Positions 11,161-22,639 of a stretch of DNA of 64,000 bases are shown piece after piece; position 1 is the first letter of the stretch; each line of letters starts with the position of its first letter. Both the position numbers and the translations under genes were made by a program. The DNA comes from Scolanthus callimorphus (taxonomy: Eukaryota; Cnidaria; Anthozoa; Actiniaria; Edwardsiidae). Under the pieces are notes generated by a model that worked only from the letters and a program-made list of their open reading frames with translations, ran no database searches and was not told the DNA's origin. The stretch is taken from NCBI GenBank assembly GCA_033964015.1, contig CM066914.1, forward strand, positions 33,091,492-33,155,491, read 5' to 3'.

Positions 11161-13260
11161 ATGGATCAATTTGTCATAAAAAAAGGAAAGAGATCCACAT
11201 CTGGCAGTACATATTACTGCTCAAGATAGAGCAAAAAAGTACCAAGCAGGGACTTTCCATGCGGATAACACCTTGCTCTTTTGCTCGACATGCAATATTG
11301 TTGTTGATCATGCCAGAAAATATAATGTTGATAAACATCTGCAGTCCAACTCCCATAAGGTAAAGCTGAGCAGTGCTAGTAAGCACAAACAACAAACCGT
11401 CAAAACAGCGTTTAACTGCGAATCCCAGCCTCAATTGGAAAAGGTTAAAATTTGTCAAGAATGGCTAAGAGCATGTACAGCTGCCAATATCCCACTGCAT
11501 AAATCCGACAATCCGGTGTTACGGAAATTTCTAAACACAAGAGTAGTTAATGGAGGTGCAATACCGAAGGCATCGCAGCTGCGCGATTATTATCTGTTTG
11601 ATGTATACAAAGTAGAAAAAGCAGAACTCAAACAAAGTGAAGAAAAAAAATGTTGCGATCATTGCAGACGAGTTGAGTGACGAGGAAGGCAGGTACGTAC
11701 TCGATGTAATGGCAGTCCTTTTGGACTTTGACGAGCTATCTCATCAAACACGATCGCGTACTTATTGGATTCTCACTTTTTGAATGCCACTAATAACAAA
11801 ACTGTGTCTCAAGGAATTGTGAAGACAGAGCACGAATATGACATTGACTATGACAGTGTCCGTATTTTCAACTCCGACAACGTCGGTTACATGAAAAAGG
11901 CATTCAACGACACCCTTTCCTGTCTTTTTCCTCTATGTATACACATTACATGCCACAGTCATATTATCAGCTTGGTGGCTTGTGACCTGAAGAAGGGGTT
12001 TCCAGAAGTTAATGAATTTGTCAAATGCTTCCGCAATCTGTTCTATATCCCAAGTGGGAGGAAAAGCAGATTTCTTGAATTTATGAAGAAATCCCTTGGT
12101 ACAGATCAAGTCTTGATGCCACCCAATCCTACGACAAAGAGCTGGAGTGCATGGTTTGACTCCGTCCTATACCATGCAGACCACGCCTTCCTTTTGAAGA
12201 CTTCATCAAGCAGGAGCTCGAGCGAGGACGTAGTGTTGCGTGCATTTCCCTTCTTCGCCTTGAAGAAATGTATGGCGACGACAGTTTTATGAAGAAGCTA
12301 GCAGCTCATCTGGCTTTCCTTAAGGAGAAGGCTCCCACCATTAGAGTCTATATAGACTACTTCCAACAGAGGGCACCGCATGTCACCGAAGCGCACGACA
12401 GGATGGAAAGCTTGATGTTCTTCCTTGGGCAGAATGCCGCTCTAACGCGAGATGATATTTCCTTTTGTTTCCAAGGCGCTGACTTCACAGAAGAGGAACA
12501 AGACGCGATGGTAGCAGTTGTCACTAAATCATTCGGAAATGCTCTAAAAAAGCTTCAGAAGTATGTTGTGGATGGTGCACAACCAGCTTCGAAATTTCTA
12601 CAACAAGTCAGGTTCTCAACCCTATGAATATCGCTTTTAGCAACTGCAACTTTGAGGATATAGATTCCATTCCCGGATTTGAGGCCGTATCAAGGAAGAG
12701 TGGGATCTTTACGTAGATTGGTTAGGTCCGGCAGCAGTAAAAGAAACCCGAGACGGCCTTTTCGATGTGCAACTTTTTTGGAAGGCCAGTGCCGTCAGGC
12801 TTCGAGAGTTGTACAAGCTCGCATCCTGCTACTGTACAGCCACAATAGGATCATACGACGTGGAGCGCGCGTTTTCAGCATATGACGATATCTTGGACTG
12901 CAAACGACGATCTCTAGACAGAACAACGATCCAAGCCTATCACTTTTTGAACTGGAATTTAAGGGTGAAGGCGTCGATTGAAAAGGAACAACACCAACCT
13001 AAACCACCCATGCCATCAGCGAAATCCGTTCCCAAACCAGCTCAAGAGCAAACAAACCTAAAAGCTGCGGCGTCACCAGTTGTAAATACACCGGTATTCA
13101 AGCAACCAGCGAGCAAGATAAAGTCTGACAACGTGCCATCAGCGACATCCGTGCTTATGTCAAATAAACCGCAACCAAACGTAAAAGCACGGGTGCCACC
13201 AGTTGTCAAGCAAGTAGCGAACAAGAGAAAGTCCATGTTAACAGCGGCAGCAGCAAGAAG
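11161..13260 (+). pseudogene. CGGBP1-like hAT transposase, frameshifted
   Basis: Starts at ATG 11161 (MDQFVIKKGKRST). A one- or two-base break near 11190-11212 leads into the frame reading ITAQDRAKKYQAGTF then FCSTCNIVVDHARK..HLQSNSH, a BED-type C2H2 zinc finger like that of CGG-repeat-binding protein 1, itself hAT-derived. Further pieces: IIADELSDEEGRYVLDV (11650s), SDNVGYMKKAF and TCHSHIISL (11860-11980), GRKSRFLEF and MPPNPTTKSWSAWF (12055-12160), FMKKLAAHLAFL (12290), and the C-terminal dimerisation block YDVERAFSAYDDIL..RRSLDR (12857-12930). Frame breaks: near 11200, in A8 at 11643-11650, near 11765, near 12235-12265 and near 12700. After ~12960 the frame continues as a Pro/Lys/Ala-rich linker toward the peptidase. 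Role: cut-and-paste transposition. This copy is probably dead unless the breaks are assembly errors. Confidence 0.8.
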
Positions 13261-13263
13261 AGA

Positions 13264-14422
13264 AAGTGTACAGATGGGGGTAAAGCCTTCAGAAGCTCAC
13301 TCAACGTGCCTGGCATTAAGAAACCTTACCCACCAGTCAACCAAGGATTGGGACGCAAATTGTGCCATCTCTTGACTGAAGAAGATGAATGTACCTTCCC
13401 ATCTTACAAACAGCCCCTTATACATTATCTACTTGGTGAGCCTGACGCGTTCAACGGAGGCGCTTTGATAGATCAAAATGATCTCCAAGGCCTCGCTGAG
13501 CAATTTCGTCATAGACGCGTACTTAGAACGGCTTGTCAAAGACTGTTCCTCAGAGGGAATCAAAGCGGAGACGATAGCTTGCGAGAGGTTTCAGAAGTCG
13601 GCCGGAAAAAGTCAAGTCAAACTGTCGTTTTCAATCCTTGATCAGGATGTTGTCCTTGTGCCTTGCAACACGGGAAGTCACTGGACTCTCTTGGTCGTTC
13701 TTCCCCCAAGCAAAGAGATACTTGTCCTGGATAGTATGGCCTCAGCACAGGTGAAGCCAAGTTCTCGGACATCAGTGTACAAAATGTGTGACCTCTTGGC
13801 AGAAATAAAGCCAGACATAAGCTTTGACGAGTGGCGATTTTGCACCAACTTTCAACAGGACATCCCCCAGCAACCAAACACCTACGACTGTGGTGCATAC
13901 GTGTGTGCATATGCCAGATGTCTACTTTCGAAGGTACATTCAGCCACTACGATGGCACTGATGTAAGAATTAATGTTTAGTTTCTTCAGAAACATTGTCA
14001 CGAGTTACTAACGTTTTACTTTCTTCTATTCCCAGTCATCAATGCCCTCCGACTTTCGAAGCTTCCGGAAGCATGTTCTTCTTGAGCTACACAACAGCAA
14101 GACCCAGTCCTTCAGTGTGGATACGTCACCCCAAGTAGGGGAGTACTATGCTGTGGAATATGAACGAAACAAGAAGATCACTTTCTACATTGGTCGCGCT
14201 GTTGAAGTATCTCAAGTGCCCGGGAACATCAAGTACAAATTCCTCCACTCAAGCGGGGCCAGGGTTTTTGATTGGCCAACGAGGGATGATCTAGATACCT
14301 GTCACGAGTCATGCGTGTTCTATGGTCCAGTCAGCATCAATGGAAGTGGCCCCTTCACAATTCCGAATTTGGCAGAGATAGAGCTACTGTTCGCTTGGCT
14401 CGCCAAGGGCATGAAAGCTTAA
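13264..14422 (+). CDS. Ulp1/C48-type cysteine peptidase plus C-terminal barrel domain
   Basis: Downstream half of the hAT element's coding region. The frame entered after a G5 run (13276-13280) reads KKPYPPVNQGLGRKLCHLL..EPDAFNGGALI. A second break near 13500 leads into FVIDAYLERLVKDC and the catalytic core: His in GSHWTLLV (~13675), Asp in EILVLDSM (~13730), Gln and Cys in QQPNTYDCGAYV (~13870-13900). This His-Asp-Gln-Cys order is that of Ulp1/SENP peptidases, which cut SUMO-like modifiers. A GT-AG intron, 13934-14035 (AAG|GTACAT to TATTCCCAG), joins RCLLSK in phase to SSMPSDFRSFRKHV, a normal Ulp1 C-terminal helix. Then comes a predicted small barrel (VGEYYAVEYERNKKITFYIG) ending at 14422. 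It could be a continuation of the transposase protein or a separate product. Confidence 0.8.
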
Positions 14423-14950
14423 TTAATATGACTTAGGATTACTGTACACTTTCGGGAGGTGCGTACACGAATTTTCTCTCGCGCGGTACATAGTGTGGAA
14501 GTCGTTAATTATTTTTATTTGTATCGTTATGAAATAGCATGGGGCTTAAATTCGTGTGTTTCTTCAGGGATTGAGGAATCAAACGCAAAAGGTTATTGTT
14601 GTTGTATAGCCACACAGAGGGGTCGGGACGTAAGATTACACACGCTTAATCGAATTATATCTTCCATTTATTCCAGATTGTTCACGAGTAAAACGTTTTT
14701 GACATTGAATGATTCCGTTCATCAGCGTTGTGTACGCTCAGGCTACGGACCAGCAGCTGGAACATCAAATGCTATATTTAAAATGGAAGTGTTGAAACTA
14801 CCCCAGAGTCGATAACTCTAAAGCAACCATTTGCATTTTTCCAGTGTATACATTAGCTTGTTGAAAGAGATAGGCTTCCATAATGATCACGTTCTTTTTG
14901 TAAAAAATAGCGATTTTGAAGCTCTCAGTGTAGGAATTCAGTGTGGATCA

Positions 14951-14956
14951 AAATAA
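14951..14956 (+). promoter_or_regulatory. Poly(A) signal of the hAT-Ulp1 transcript
   Basis: AATAAA about 530 bases after the stop at 14422 and still inside the element (ends at 15459). The 14423-14950 stretch between has no convincing coding. Confidence 0.4.
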
Positions 14957-14967
14957 AGAGACGCTGA

Positions 14968-15063
14968 TTAGCTGCGATACTGTGTTTTATTCTTCATCTT
15001 CATACGGCGTCTTCTATAAGGACCACGACCAAAGCCACCATTTGACTGATCTAATTCTTTCTT
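14968..15063 (-). CDS. Possible short terminal exon, Arg/Gly-rich
   Basis: On the minus strand a strong acceptor (CATTTGTTTTACAG) precedes an open frame reading KKELDQSNGGFGRGPYRRRR and ending in stop at 14968. It lies inside the hAT element, antisense to the transposase. No upstream exon was recognised before the element boundary at 15459. It could be the last exon of a second, opposing gene carried by the element, or chance. Confidence 0.3.
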   Translation of the reverse strand, partial: KKELDQSNGGFGRGPYRRRRMKMKNKTQYRS

Positions 15064-15479
15064 CTGTAAAACAAATGACAGTTATTCAATCCTGAACAAG
15101 ATCTGATAGTAAACCCCCAAAACTCGCTTCCCCGAGCATTTCAGAACAACTATACAACATACTTCCTTTCCGTTTTTTATTGTTGGCCATGCAAAGCTTT
15201 TCACTTTTACTACCTGATACTCTAGCTTTTAATCCGGACGAAAGTGTGATATTGATCAGCAAATGAATGTTACCTGTACATTAACAATGATAGATATATA
15301 CGTAAGCTCCTAGGATCTTTATTAATGGTCAAAATTCGTTTTTTTTAATTTCCGCTTAATTTACCTTTTTTTCCGCACAATCTGGCTCTTCTTCCGCACA
15401 ATTTCACTTGAAATTTCCGCTTAATTTTCATTATTTTTCCGCACCCTGTCAGATGCCCTGTTTATTTATGCAAAGTATT

Positions 15480-16127
15480 CGCAAAGTTTGGAAATTATAA
15501 TTTTGATTTCGGGTTCCCGATAATTATGGGGGAGTTTTGGGAGTTTCGAGAAACACTTTTCAGGACTCCTAAATCTCGCCCGAAAAACAACCCGAAAAGT
15601 TTATCGGGCCCAAAAATATCAGGCGATTTCGAGAAACGACCCCCAGGTCTCCTAAGGCCCAACTTCTGCTGAACCTTAAGAGGTCTCAAGCCAGGGCACT
15701 TTAAAACACAGCTTGTGACATTTTTGCTTTGGTGAAGTAATCTAGTGATGATCCATAGAAAATATTGATTAATTCTATTATTTCCCCATGCTTTTTATGT
15801 TGGAACATAACATCCTTATGTTGTTACGTTACTAGTGTGCACCAGGCTTTACTGTGCGACTATGTCACCAAGCCATCCCGTAAAAAGTTTGTCCTTTAGA
15901 GATTCAAACCATTTTTAGGAAATTTAATACCTGCAATACCATGTCTGACGATGAGTATTTAAGTGTTTCCAAGTTATTTCTGCTATTAATTTTCACATTT
16001 TTTAGAGAACATTTCGATGTCTGAGAACTCAAGAAAGTCAAGATCCTTTGTTCTGTCCTCGCTTTCTGATTGGCTAACTTCTTACAAAATGGCCCCGGTG
16101 ATGTACGTAGTGGCACAGTATAATTAA
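15480..16127. other. Gene-free stretch between hAT element and inverted-repeat element
   Basis: Noncoding. 15485-15660 contains CGGG/CCCG-rich short inverted motifs (TTTCGAGAAAC, CCCGATAA, TTATCGGG) resembling 10080-10200 in opposite orientation. The rest is AT-rich with no gene. Confidence 0.4.
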
Positions 16128-16817
16128 GGTATTGGATCATATTATCGGCCACTCCATATTATCGGCCACTTTTGAAAAACATTTATTTTCTTAGGCATAG
16201 CGGGAAAGATCGAAGAACGAAGAGATGTCATTTTCCACAAAGCTGAGTTGATGCCGGAAAAGTAAAATATTCATCATGAAAACGTTTAATAAACTAATGA
16301 AATCACACCTTCAACTCTTCACCGAAGGCATGGCTTCATTTTTGCCGCGCGTTCACCTTTCCAAGCGCTAGAAAATGTCAGAAATTTCCCGAAACATTTG
16401 CCCAAATGCCGTGAAAATTCGCTAGAACCTTCCTTCATTCATGTTGTTACCCAAGGTTCAGTTCGATCTTGTTTTCCATATATACTCCGCTGACTCTGTA
16501 GCTTGGGCTCACCAGTGCCTGCTGTACATATTATCGGCCACCCAGCAGATTCCCCATGAATCTTGCATGTCGCGTTGAAAACACATTTCGCACCGAGCCT
16601 CGAAAATTCATTGTGATGTATCGTGCGCGTTTGCTCAATTTCCTTGCAATCATGAAAGAAAAACTCTTTAAAAATTATCACTGACTCTTCAGATTGACTA
16701 AAGAAATAGGCGACTTAATTTTTTCCGCAAAAAGTGCGATTTACTGCAAGTTGAAGCTGATAATGTGACGGTGTCTTGCCGTGTGGCCGATAATAAACAG
16801 TTATTGGATGAGGTTGA

Positions 16818-16921
16818 GCATGATAGTGAGATTTGGCAATGCCGAGGTTTGTGTTATCTGCCAAAGCGAAGCTGAGGCGGATAACACAAACTTGAGGCGT
16901 TGACAAATCTCACTATCATGC
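16818..16921. repeat. Hairpin, ~100 bp
   Basis: Arms GCATGATAGTGAGATTTG (16818-16835) and its exact complement at 16904-16921, with a second inner pair GTTTGTGTTATC..GATAACACAAAC. It sits at the 3' end of the minus-strand RT fragment and could be a foldback MITE that truncates it. Confidence 0.75.
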
Positions 16922-17653
16922 GAAAACCGAATTCAATAATTGCAGTTTTTTACCTAAAAAACTGCAAGCACTAATGTAGCTCGTGCGGGGCAATATTATC
17001 GATAGCGCCCTTTTCTCGATACGCACAAACTCATCTTTTAGGTACTGCGGCAGGGCGTTATAGAAAACTGGCACAGCATAGTCCACACACGAACGAACAC
17101 AGGCTTTATAGAAAAGAACTAAGTCTGAAGGAGGCAGTCTAGCTCTTTTAAGTTGAACAAGGAAATACAATTTCTTGCTAGCCTTCTTTACTGCCTCCTC
17201 CACATGAGCGTTCCACGTCAGGTTGTCACTAATAGTTAACCCTAATAATTTGGCATTTTTGACAACCTCGAGTGCTTTGCCATCGATAGTTATAGCATCA
17301 AAGCGTTCGGGTTCGCGAGCAAACGAAATTCTCATTTCTTTGCAATTATCAGGGTTAAGGACAACTCTATTTTCATAGGACCACTCGATGATCTGATCAG
17401 TCATACCCTGAGCGTTGCTGGCATTTCCTTTTTTAATTACCTCCGAGGCCGTGGTATCATCTACGAATTTCCACAAATGTGGTGAATTTATGTTCAAATC
17501 ATTAATAAATAGAATGAATAACCACGGGCCCAATTTGGTACCCTGTGGTACCCGGGAGGGGACTGGACCCCACTCGGAGTAACAGCCCTTTGCTAACTTG
17601 ATCCGTTTGCTGTGGACTTCAAAACTAAAAAAGCATGAAAAAGAGTAAGTCAT
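16916..17653 (-). pseudogene. Truncated LINE reverse transcriptase
   Basis: Minus-strand frame covering the palm and thumb of a Jockey-superfamily-like RT: PSRVPQGTKLGPWLFILFIN, then the active-site block KFVDDTTASEVI (VDD in place of ADD), NCKEMRISF, KLLGLTISDNLTWNAHV and a C-terminal LFYKACVRSCVDYAVPVF. No endonuclease, fingers or 3' tail is present. It is enclosed by the inverted arms of the 16128-19163 element, so it jumped into that element or was captured by it. Confidence 0.8.
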
Positions 17654-17789
17654 TTTTAACGCTCATTATTTTTATCAACAACGTTTGGCATTACGCCGTT
17701 TGATCAAACGCTTGTATAAATTAATTGAACTGGGTCGTTAGAGAGGTAACTAAATCGTTAGGCAAAGCGTTTGCATTAACTCCTCATTA

Positions 17790-18132
17790 AGGGCCGTTCC
17801 ATTTTATATCCACATACCCCCTATTGACGAGATGACTAAGATTTTGACCCCTTGGAAATGATTTTTTGACTAGACCCCTCAGAAAATTGCTTCAGAAGCC
17901 GGAGACCCCTCGGAAATTTCCCAATTTCTTCCACAACAGGCTTCAAAACCCCTTGGAAAATCGGAAAATATTGTCAATAGAAGCCAAACCCCTCGGAAAT
18001 TCTCGTCAATAGGAGCCTAAATACACCCAAAACAGCAGTTATTTTCCATTAATACCCCTCAGAAATCAGATTTCAGAACCCGTCGGAAAAACTCGTCAAT
18101 AGGGGTATGTGGATAAAAAATGGACTGGCCCT
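17790..18132. mobile_element. MITE with AGGGCC ends and CCCCTCGGAAA internal repeats
   Basis: Ends AGGGCCGTTCCATTTTATAT and the inverted copy ATAAAAAATGGACTGGCCCT. Inside are several imperfect CCCCTCGGAAATT..GTCAATAG units. It interrupts a block of ATCGTTAG repeats (about 17732-17765 and 18135-18240), which continue on both sides. Confidence 0.7.
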
Positions 18133-19167
18133 AACTTTGTGACCGTTAGGTGTACTCACTAGATCGTTAGGCAATTTTACTAGATCGTTAGACGGAACGA
18201 AAAGATCGTTAGAAAATGACCGTTTAACGATCTATCGTTATGATACGTTTTCCCATGCAGGGTCACATATGTAGGATCCATAAGGTATTCGCTCATATTA
18301 TCGGCCACAAAAGGTTTCGCGCTGAAAATAAATACTTTAGAAAATGTATTTTTCCGAAATGTTGCAACTTGTTTATAATATGGATCTTGTACTTCTTAAC
18401 TGTAAAGAAAATCTTACCTGATTATAACGGGAATCCTAGAAAATAGCAATTTAAAATGATCGCTCGTGAGTACATTTTATCGACCACCCAAACATATTAT
18501 CGGCCACACGGCAAGACACCGTCACATTATCAGCTTCAACTTGCAGTAAATCGCACTTTTTTCCGGAAAAAATTAAGTCGCCTATTTCTTTAGTCAATCT
18601 GAAGAGTCAGTGATAATTTTCAAAGAGTTTTTCTTTCATGATTGCAAGGAAATTGAGCAAACGCGCGCGATACATCACGATGAATTTTCGAGGCTCGGTG
18701 CGAAATGTGTTTTCAACGCGACATGCTGGATTCATGGGGAATCTGCTGGGTGGCCGATAATATGTACAGCAGGCACTGGTGAGCCCAAGCTACAGAGTCA
18801 GCGGAGTATGAATGAAAAACAAGATCGAACTGAACCTTGGGTAACAACATGAACGAAGGAAGGTTCTAGCGAATTTTCACGGCATTTGGGCAAATGTTTC
18901 GGGAAATTTCCGACATTTTCTAGCGCTTGTAAAGGTGAACGCGCGGCAAAAATGAAGCCATGACTTCGGTGAAGAGTTGAAGGTGTGATTTCATTAGTTT
19001 ATTAAACGTTTTCCTGATAAATATTTTACTTTTCCGGCATCAACTCAGCTTTGTGGAAAATGACTTCTCTTCGTTCTTCGATCTTTCCCGCTATGCCTAA
19101 GAAAATAAATGTTTTTCAAAAGTGGCCGATAATATGGAGTGGCCGATAATATGATCCAATACCTTAT

Positions 19168-20990
19168 ATTATGTCAGTTAAAGCTGATTTTGTTCACACG
19201 AAACAAATCGGAAGATTTTGACCTCTAGAAGCCCAAATACACAGCCACTAATATCTGCCTTTCTTCATAAAAATGTTAGGAGTCTTAGAAAAGCTTTTTC
19301 GGGGAATATTTTTCTTGGACACACGTACCTTTTCTATGCTTTTTGTGACTCAATCAGCAAACACAAGGACTTTGTCCGCCATTTTTAATTTTCTGAGTAC
19401 ATCGGGAGCCTCACTTTCATGCTTACGCGTTCCCAGATCCTCTCGGTCAGGCTGACTAAGAAATACCAGCGAGCGAGTACGTAGGCGGGAGTAGGCTAAC
19501 TATCCAAACTATCGATTGACACGACTGCGGAGGCTACTTTAATTTGCGTAGTTGAAAAACGCAAGAAAACACAAAAGAAAATGCAGGACAATAAAAAGAA
19601 GCCTCTTCTCTCAGTGAACTGCGTTTGGCGCCCAAAAGCAGCGCGAGTAGTAGAAACCACCACACTAAGCAGATCAGTGGCGGGTTTGTGGAAGGTTGGT
19701 GCCGGTGGTAACCGTCGTCTCCTCAGGGATCACAAACAACAAATGAAGGTAAAAACTTAACATCTCACAACCTTAATTTGCGATACATGTAATTTGCGAT
19801 GTTTTGTGCACTTTTCGTTGTTTTTGAAATGTTCCCGACCGACAGTGCACAAGGAGTTCGAGCCGTACATCTCTTCGCAAACAACATGTAAGCTTACTGT
19901 GGAATAAATTAGGGATAATCATTAAGTGGCAAACCAGCTTCTTTTAGGGATAGTTCCTAATGCAACGCGGTCGTCGCAAATGAGATGCTTCAGGTCGATC
20001 AAAGCCCAATGAACCGTGGCCCCTTAACACAACCAACGTGAGTTATTCTAAAAATAAATGAATGCGGGTAGAAATATTTAACGCTTTGATCAAAAAGCAA
20101 GCAAATACTATGATTCCAGGGTTCTTTCCAGTGTAGAACAGTGGCTGCCGCCGGCAGTAGTTTTGCTTGGGTCGTTTTGTCCCCACATTGCGACATGCTC
20201 AACACTGAAATGGAATGATTTCAAATTTTCTAAGCAAAAAAAATAGCCAAAGGTTGAGAAATGACTGATGAGAAAAGTACTGCTGAAACGCTACAAACAC
20301 GTGCAAGTGCAAGTGTGCAAGTGCTGAATCCCGCTACTGCGACAACGACGCTATCGCCAGAAAACAAGCTACGAAAGTGCTGTAAAGTTATCCCGCTTTA
20401 TTACATAAAACTATAGTGTTTTAACAGGATTTCTGCCCCTGAGAAATATTGTAATTCGCACCTGTGAAAGTTACTAATATATATGCATCCAGAATTTTCA
20501 AAATGGTTTAACCCCCCATGCATATAGAATTCCGGGCAGGTTAAAGAAATCCAGCTTTCAAAACCCCCCGTTGCAATCAGAATTCCGAGCTCTTAAACTC
20601 CCCCATCCCATCAGAATTTCCAAATGCCGCCCTTCGGGGAGGGGGGGGGGGGGGAGGTACCTTTATTTTCTGGAATTGCCCAATGGAACTTTCATTTGAA
20701 CCAAGTTTCAGCTATCTTGCCCATGTAAACAAACCATGACGTCATAGTGAAATAGGGCAATTAATCAGACGTTATTTGGCTTCTGATGGTGCTAATTAGA
20801 AAATGATTTCAGGGGGTGTATGGGGACCCCTCCCGGCAACTAGACTATAATGGACTACAATTGATAAGCCAGTTGGCTAAGGCAAGTAACTTTTCTGTGC
20901 TACTTGTCCTGATGGGACTAGTGATAAAAAAAGTCAAGGTTGAGCACTCACCCATATCAATAGGCCATTTGCACTAACTGGGTCACATGA
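19168..20990. other. Gene-free stretch
   Basis: No gene recognised. 20480-20660 has repeated AGAATTCCG/CCCCCC units ending in a long G-tract at 20641-20654, likely another GC-rich foldback repeat. A CAAGTGCAAGTGTGCAAGTG run occurs near 20303. Confidence 0.4.
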
Positions 20991-20999
20991 CCCAAATCC

Positions 21000-21860
21000 C
21001 ATACATTCTGAATAAAATCTTGAAAATTCAACTCACTGCCATTTGCTCCAGGTTAGAGATTTTAAGCTGAAACTTGAGTTTCTGACTCATATCAATTGGT
21101 TCTTTGTATTTCTGGAATAAATAATCTTTGTTCCATAAAATACCAATTACACGGCATATAGGATACACTAACAAATATATAGGTACAAAAGAAAAAAAAT
21201 TTACATAAGGCTTAATGAGACTCATTAGATTCTTCAACATCTCGAACTATCGCATTAAAACGCTCGAGAATATCAAAACAAAATTTGGTAGTTACCTTTA
21301 CGACAGACTCGTCACACATCGACAATAAGTAAAGGCATAAATTATGCAAACCTAGTTGGTTAAAGGAAACATTCAGTTGCAAAATGTCAGTCAAAAATAA
21401 TTATCTTAGATGAACAAATAACGCATGGTTACAATACATCAAATAATGCGTCTCATCTCCGATTTCATTAAGATTGCAGAATGAACATTTCCTAGAATTT
21501 ATAATCAATATTAGCATATCTGCCAACTTCCACTGGTAATCTATGTGCGGATAAACGCAGTTTCGAAACTGCTTGACGATGTCGAAAATTAGTAACCAAG
21601 ACTAAATATTTCTCAAAACCCAGGCTAGACTTCAAAGATCTAAACAGCCTTAATTTTCCACTGGTCCCTTGACGGACGTTAGTCCTCCAGTGCTCGCAAA
21701 ACATATATCATATAATTGTGTTTTAATCTGTTTGGACACATCCTTAATCTGTTCAAAAGGAATTGCAATACTATCTAAAGATCCAAAACCACACAAAGAC
21801 AAGAGGAAATAAGCAAAAGCAACCCCACAAAGTTTGATGACACACACCAAGAAGCCGCTT
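21000..21860 (-). pseudogene. LINE 3' coding remnant
   Basis: In several minus-strand frames it reads the post-RT region of a LINE: TSGKLRLFRSLKSSLGFEKY, NFRHRQAVSKLRLSAHRLPV, GRYANI, then CSFCNLNEIGDETHYLMYC, the Cys-x2-Cys..His..Cys knuckle characteristic of these elements, and downstream remnants. Frame breaks and stops show it is dead. No RT palm is present. Confidence 0.65.
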
Positions 21861-22360
21861 TTCCGACGAGACTGTCCCAGAAATAGGATTTGTTATCCGT
21901 AACCAATACCTGACAATAGTACAAAACATCTCATTAAGAGGTAGTTGGGGTAACGTGACCAAGTTAGTGCAAGTGGCCTATTGGGTGGGGGTGCTTGTTG
22001 GACAAATTGAATTTGAAGAGCTGTGTAATGTGGACAGTTATTTTAACCCCAGAGATACATAACTTCCCATTACAGAATCCTAGAAATCTGGCAAAACCTA
22101 AACATCTGGGTCCGGTTGCTCGAAAGTGGTTTAGCACTAATCCAGGATTAATTACCATGGTGACCTGATGGTTTTGTTCAGAACTAAACCTAGTTTAAAT
22201 TTAATCCACCTTTGAACAACCCGCGCCTGAAGATTTTTTTTTGCTTGAAAAGAGTTGCTTAATAATACTGAGTTTCCTAACTACCCCTAACAGAATCCTA
22301 GTCAGAAAAGTCAGAAAAAAAACCTTAAAAATCTGTACTGTAGTATAAAAATCATAATCA

Positions 22361-22494
22361 TGTGTTTCCAAAAAATATCCATACCCCCTCTATGTAATTT
22401 CAAAAGAAAATACAGTATTTGTATGGAAAAGATCAGGTAAATTGACGGAATTTCCAATCCCTTTGTAGGGGGTATGGATAATCTGGAACCAGAC
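22361..22494. mobile_element. Foldback repeat family, copy 1
   Basis: Ends TGTGTTTCCAAAAAATATCC and the inverted GGATAATCTGGAACCAGACA enclose TTTCAAAAGAAAATACAGTA and a TCAGGTAAATTGACGG segment. Further CCCCAACACAGAAGGG and TTTGACTCCCCACC-type units follow to about 22620. Copies 2 and 3 are at 23282 and 62118. Confidence 0.6.
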
Positions 22495-22639
22495 ATTTCC
22501 AGAAAATGTCCCCCAACACAGAAGGGTGTTGAGAGGAGACCCCCTCCCCTCATCCCTCCAAAGAAAGTAAATTGACTCCCCACCCTCACCCCTCTGGGAT
22601 TTCCAATGCCCTTCCATGACCTACGGATCGAAAACGGGA

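Larger units (their letters stand above)
10709..15459 (+). mobile_element. hAT transposon with transposase and Ulp1 peptidase
   Basis: Termini 10709-10730 (AGGGCATCTGACAAGGTGCG..) and 15438-15459 (inverted ..CACCCTGTCAGATGCCCT) match at 21 of 22 positions. The flanking 8-mers GTTTATTC (10701-10708) and GTTTATTT (15460-15467) match at 7 of 8, as expected for a hAT 8-bp target duplication; adding the adjoining base gives the CAGGG ends typical of hATs. Subterminal regions on both sides are loaded with TTCCGC and CCGCACAATCTGG motifs (for example 10781-10793 and 15374-15386), probable transposase binding sites. Length 4751 bp. Inside, on the plus strand: CGGBP1-like BED-type zinc finger and hAT transposase (11161-12960), a proline/lysine linker, a Ulp1/C48 peptidase (13300-13933), an intron and a small barrel-like domain (14036-14422). 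Several frame breaks mean this copy is not translatable as assembled. Confidence 0.85.
16128..19163. mobile_element. 3-kb element with ~667-bp inverted arms
   Basis: Left arm 16128-16794 and right arm 18496-19163 are inverted copies with few differences. Both ends read GGTATTGGATCATATTATCG inward. The left flank is TTAA (16124-16127), the right TTAT (19164-19167), suggesting a TTAA-type (piggyBac-like) or TA target. The 12-mer ATTATCGGCCAC or its complement recurs at 16141, 16158, 16530 and 16783 and mirrored at 18496, 18750, 19122 and 19139, plus once inside at 18297 next to another end-like AAGGTATTCGCTC. No transposase is encoded; the centre holds an RT fragment, a hairpin and a MITE, so this is a nonautonomous foldback element enlarged by insertions. 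An 80-codon frame is conserved in both arms but shows no recognisable protein. Confidence 0.8.

Noticed and set aside
13478..13966. Ulp1-like frame as a separate viral protease gene
   Set aside because: It lies inside the hAT boundaries, uses a spliced C-terminal exon, and shows no viral neighbours.
16439..18852. 80-codon frame present in both arms of the 3-kb element
   Set aside because: Identity simply reflects the inverted arms. There is no recognisable domain and the frame crosses the repeat motifs.
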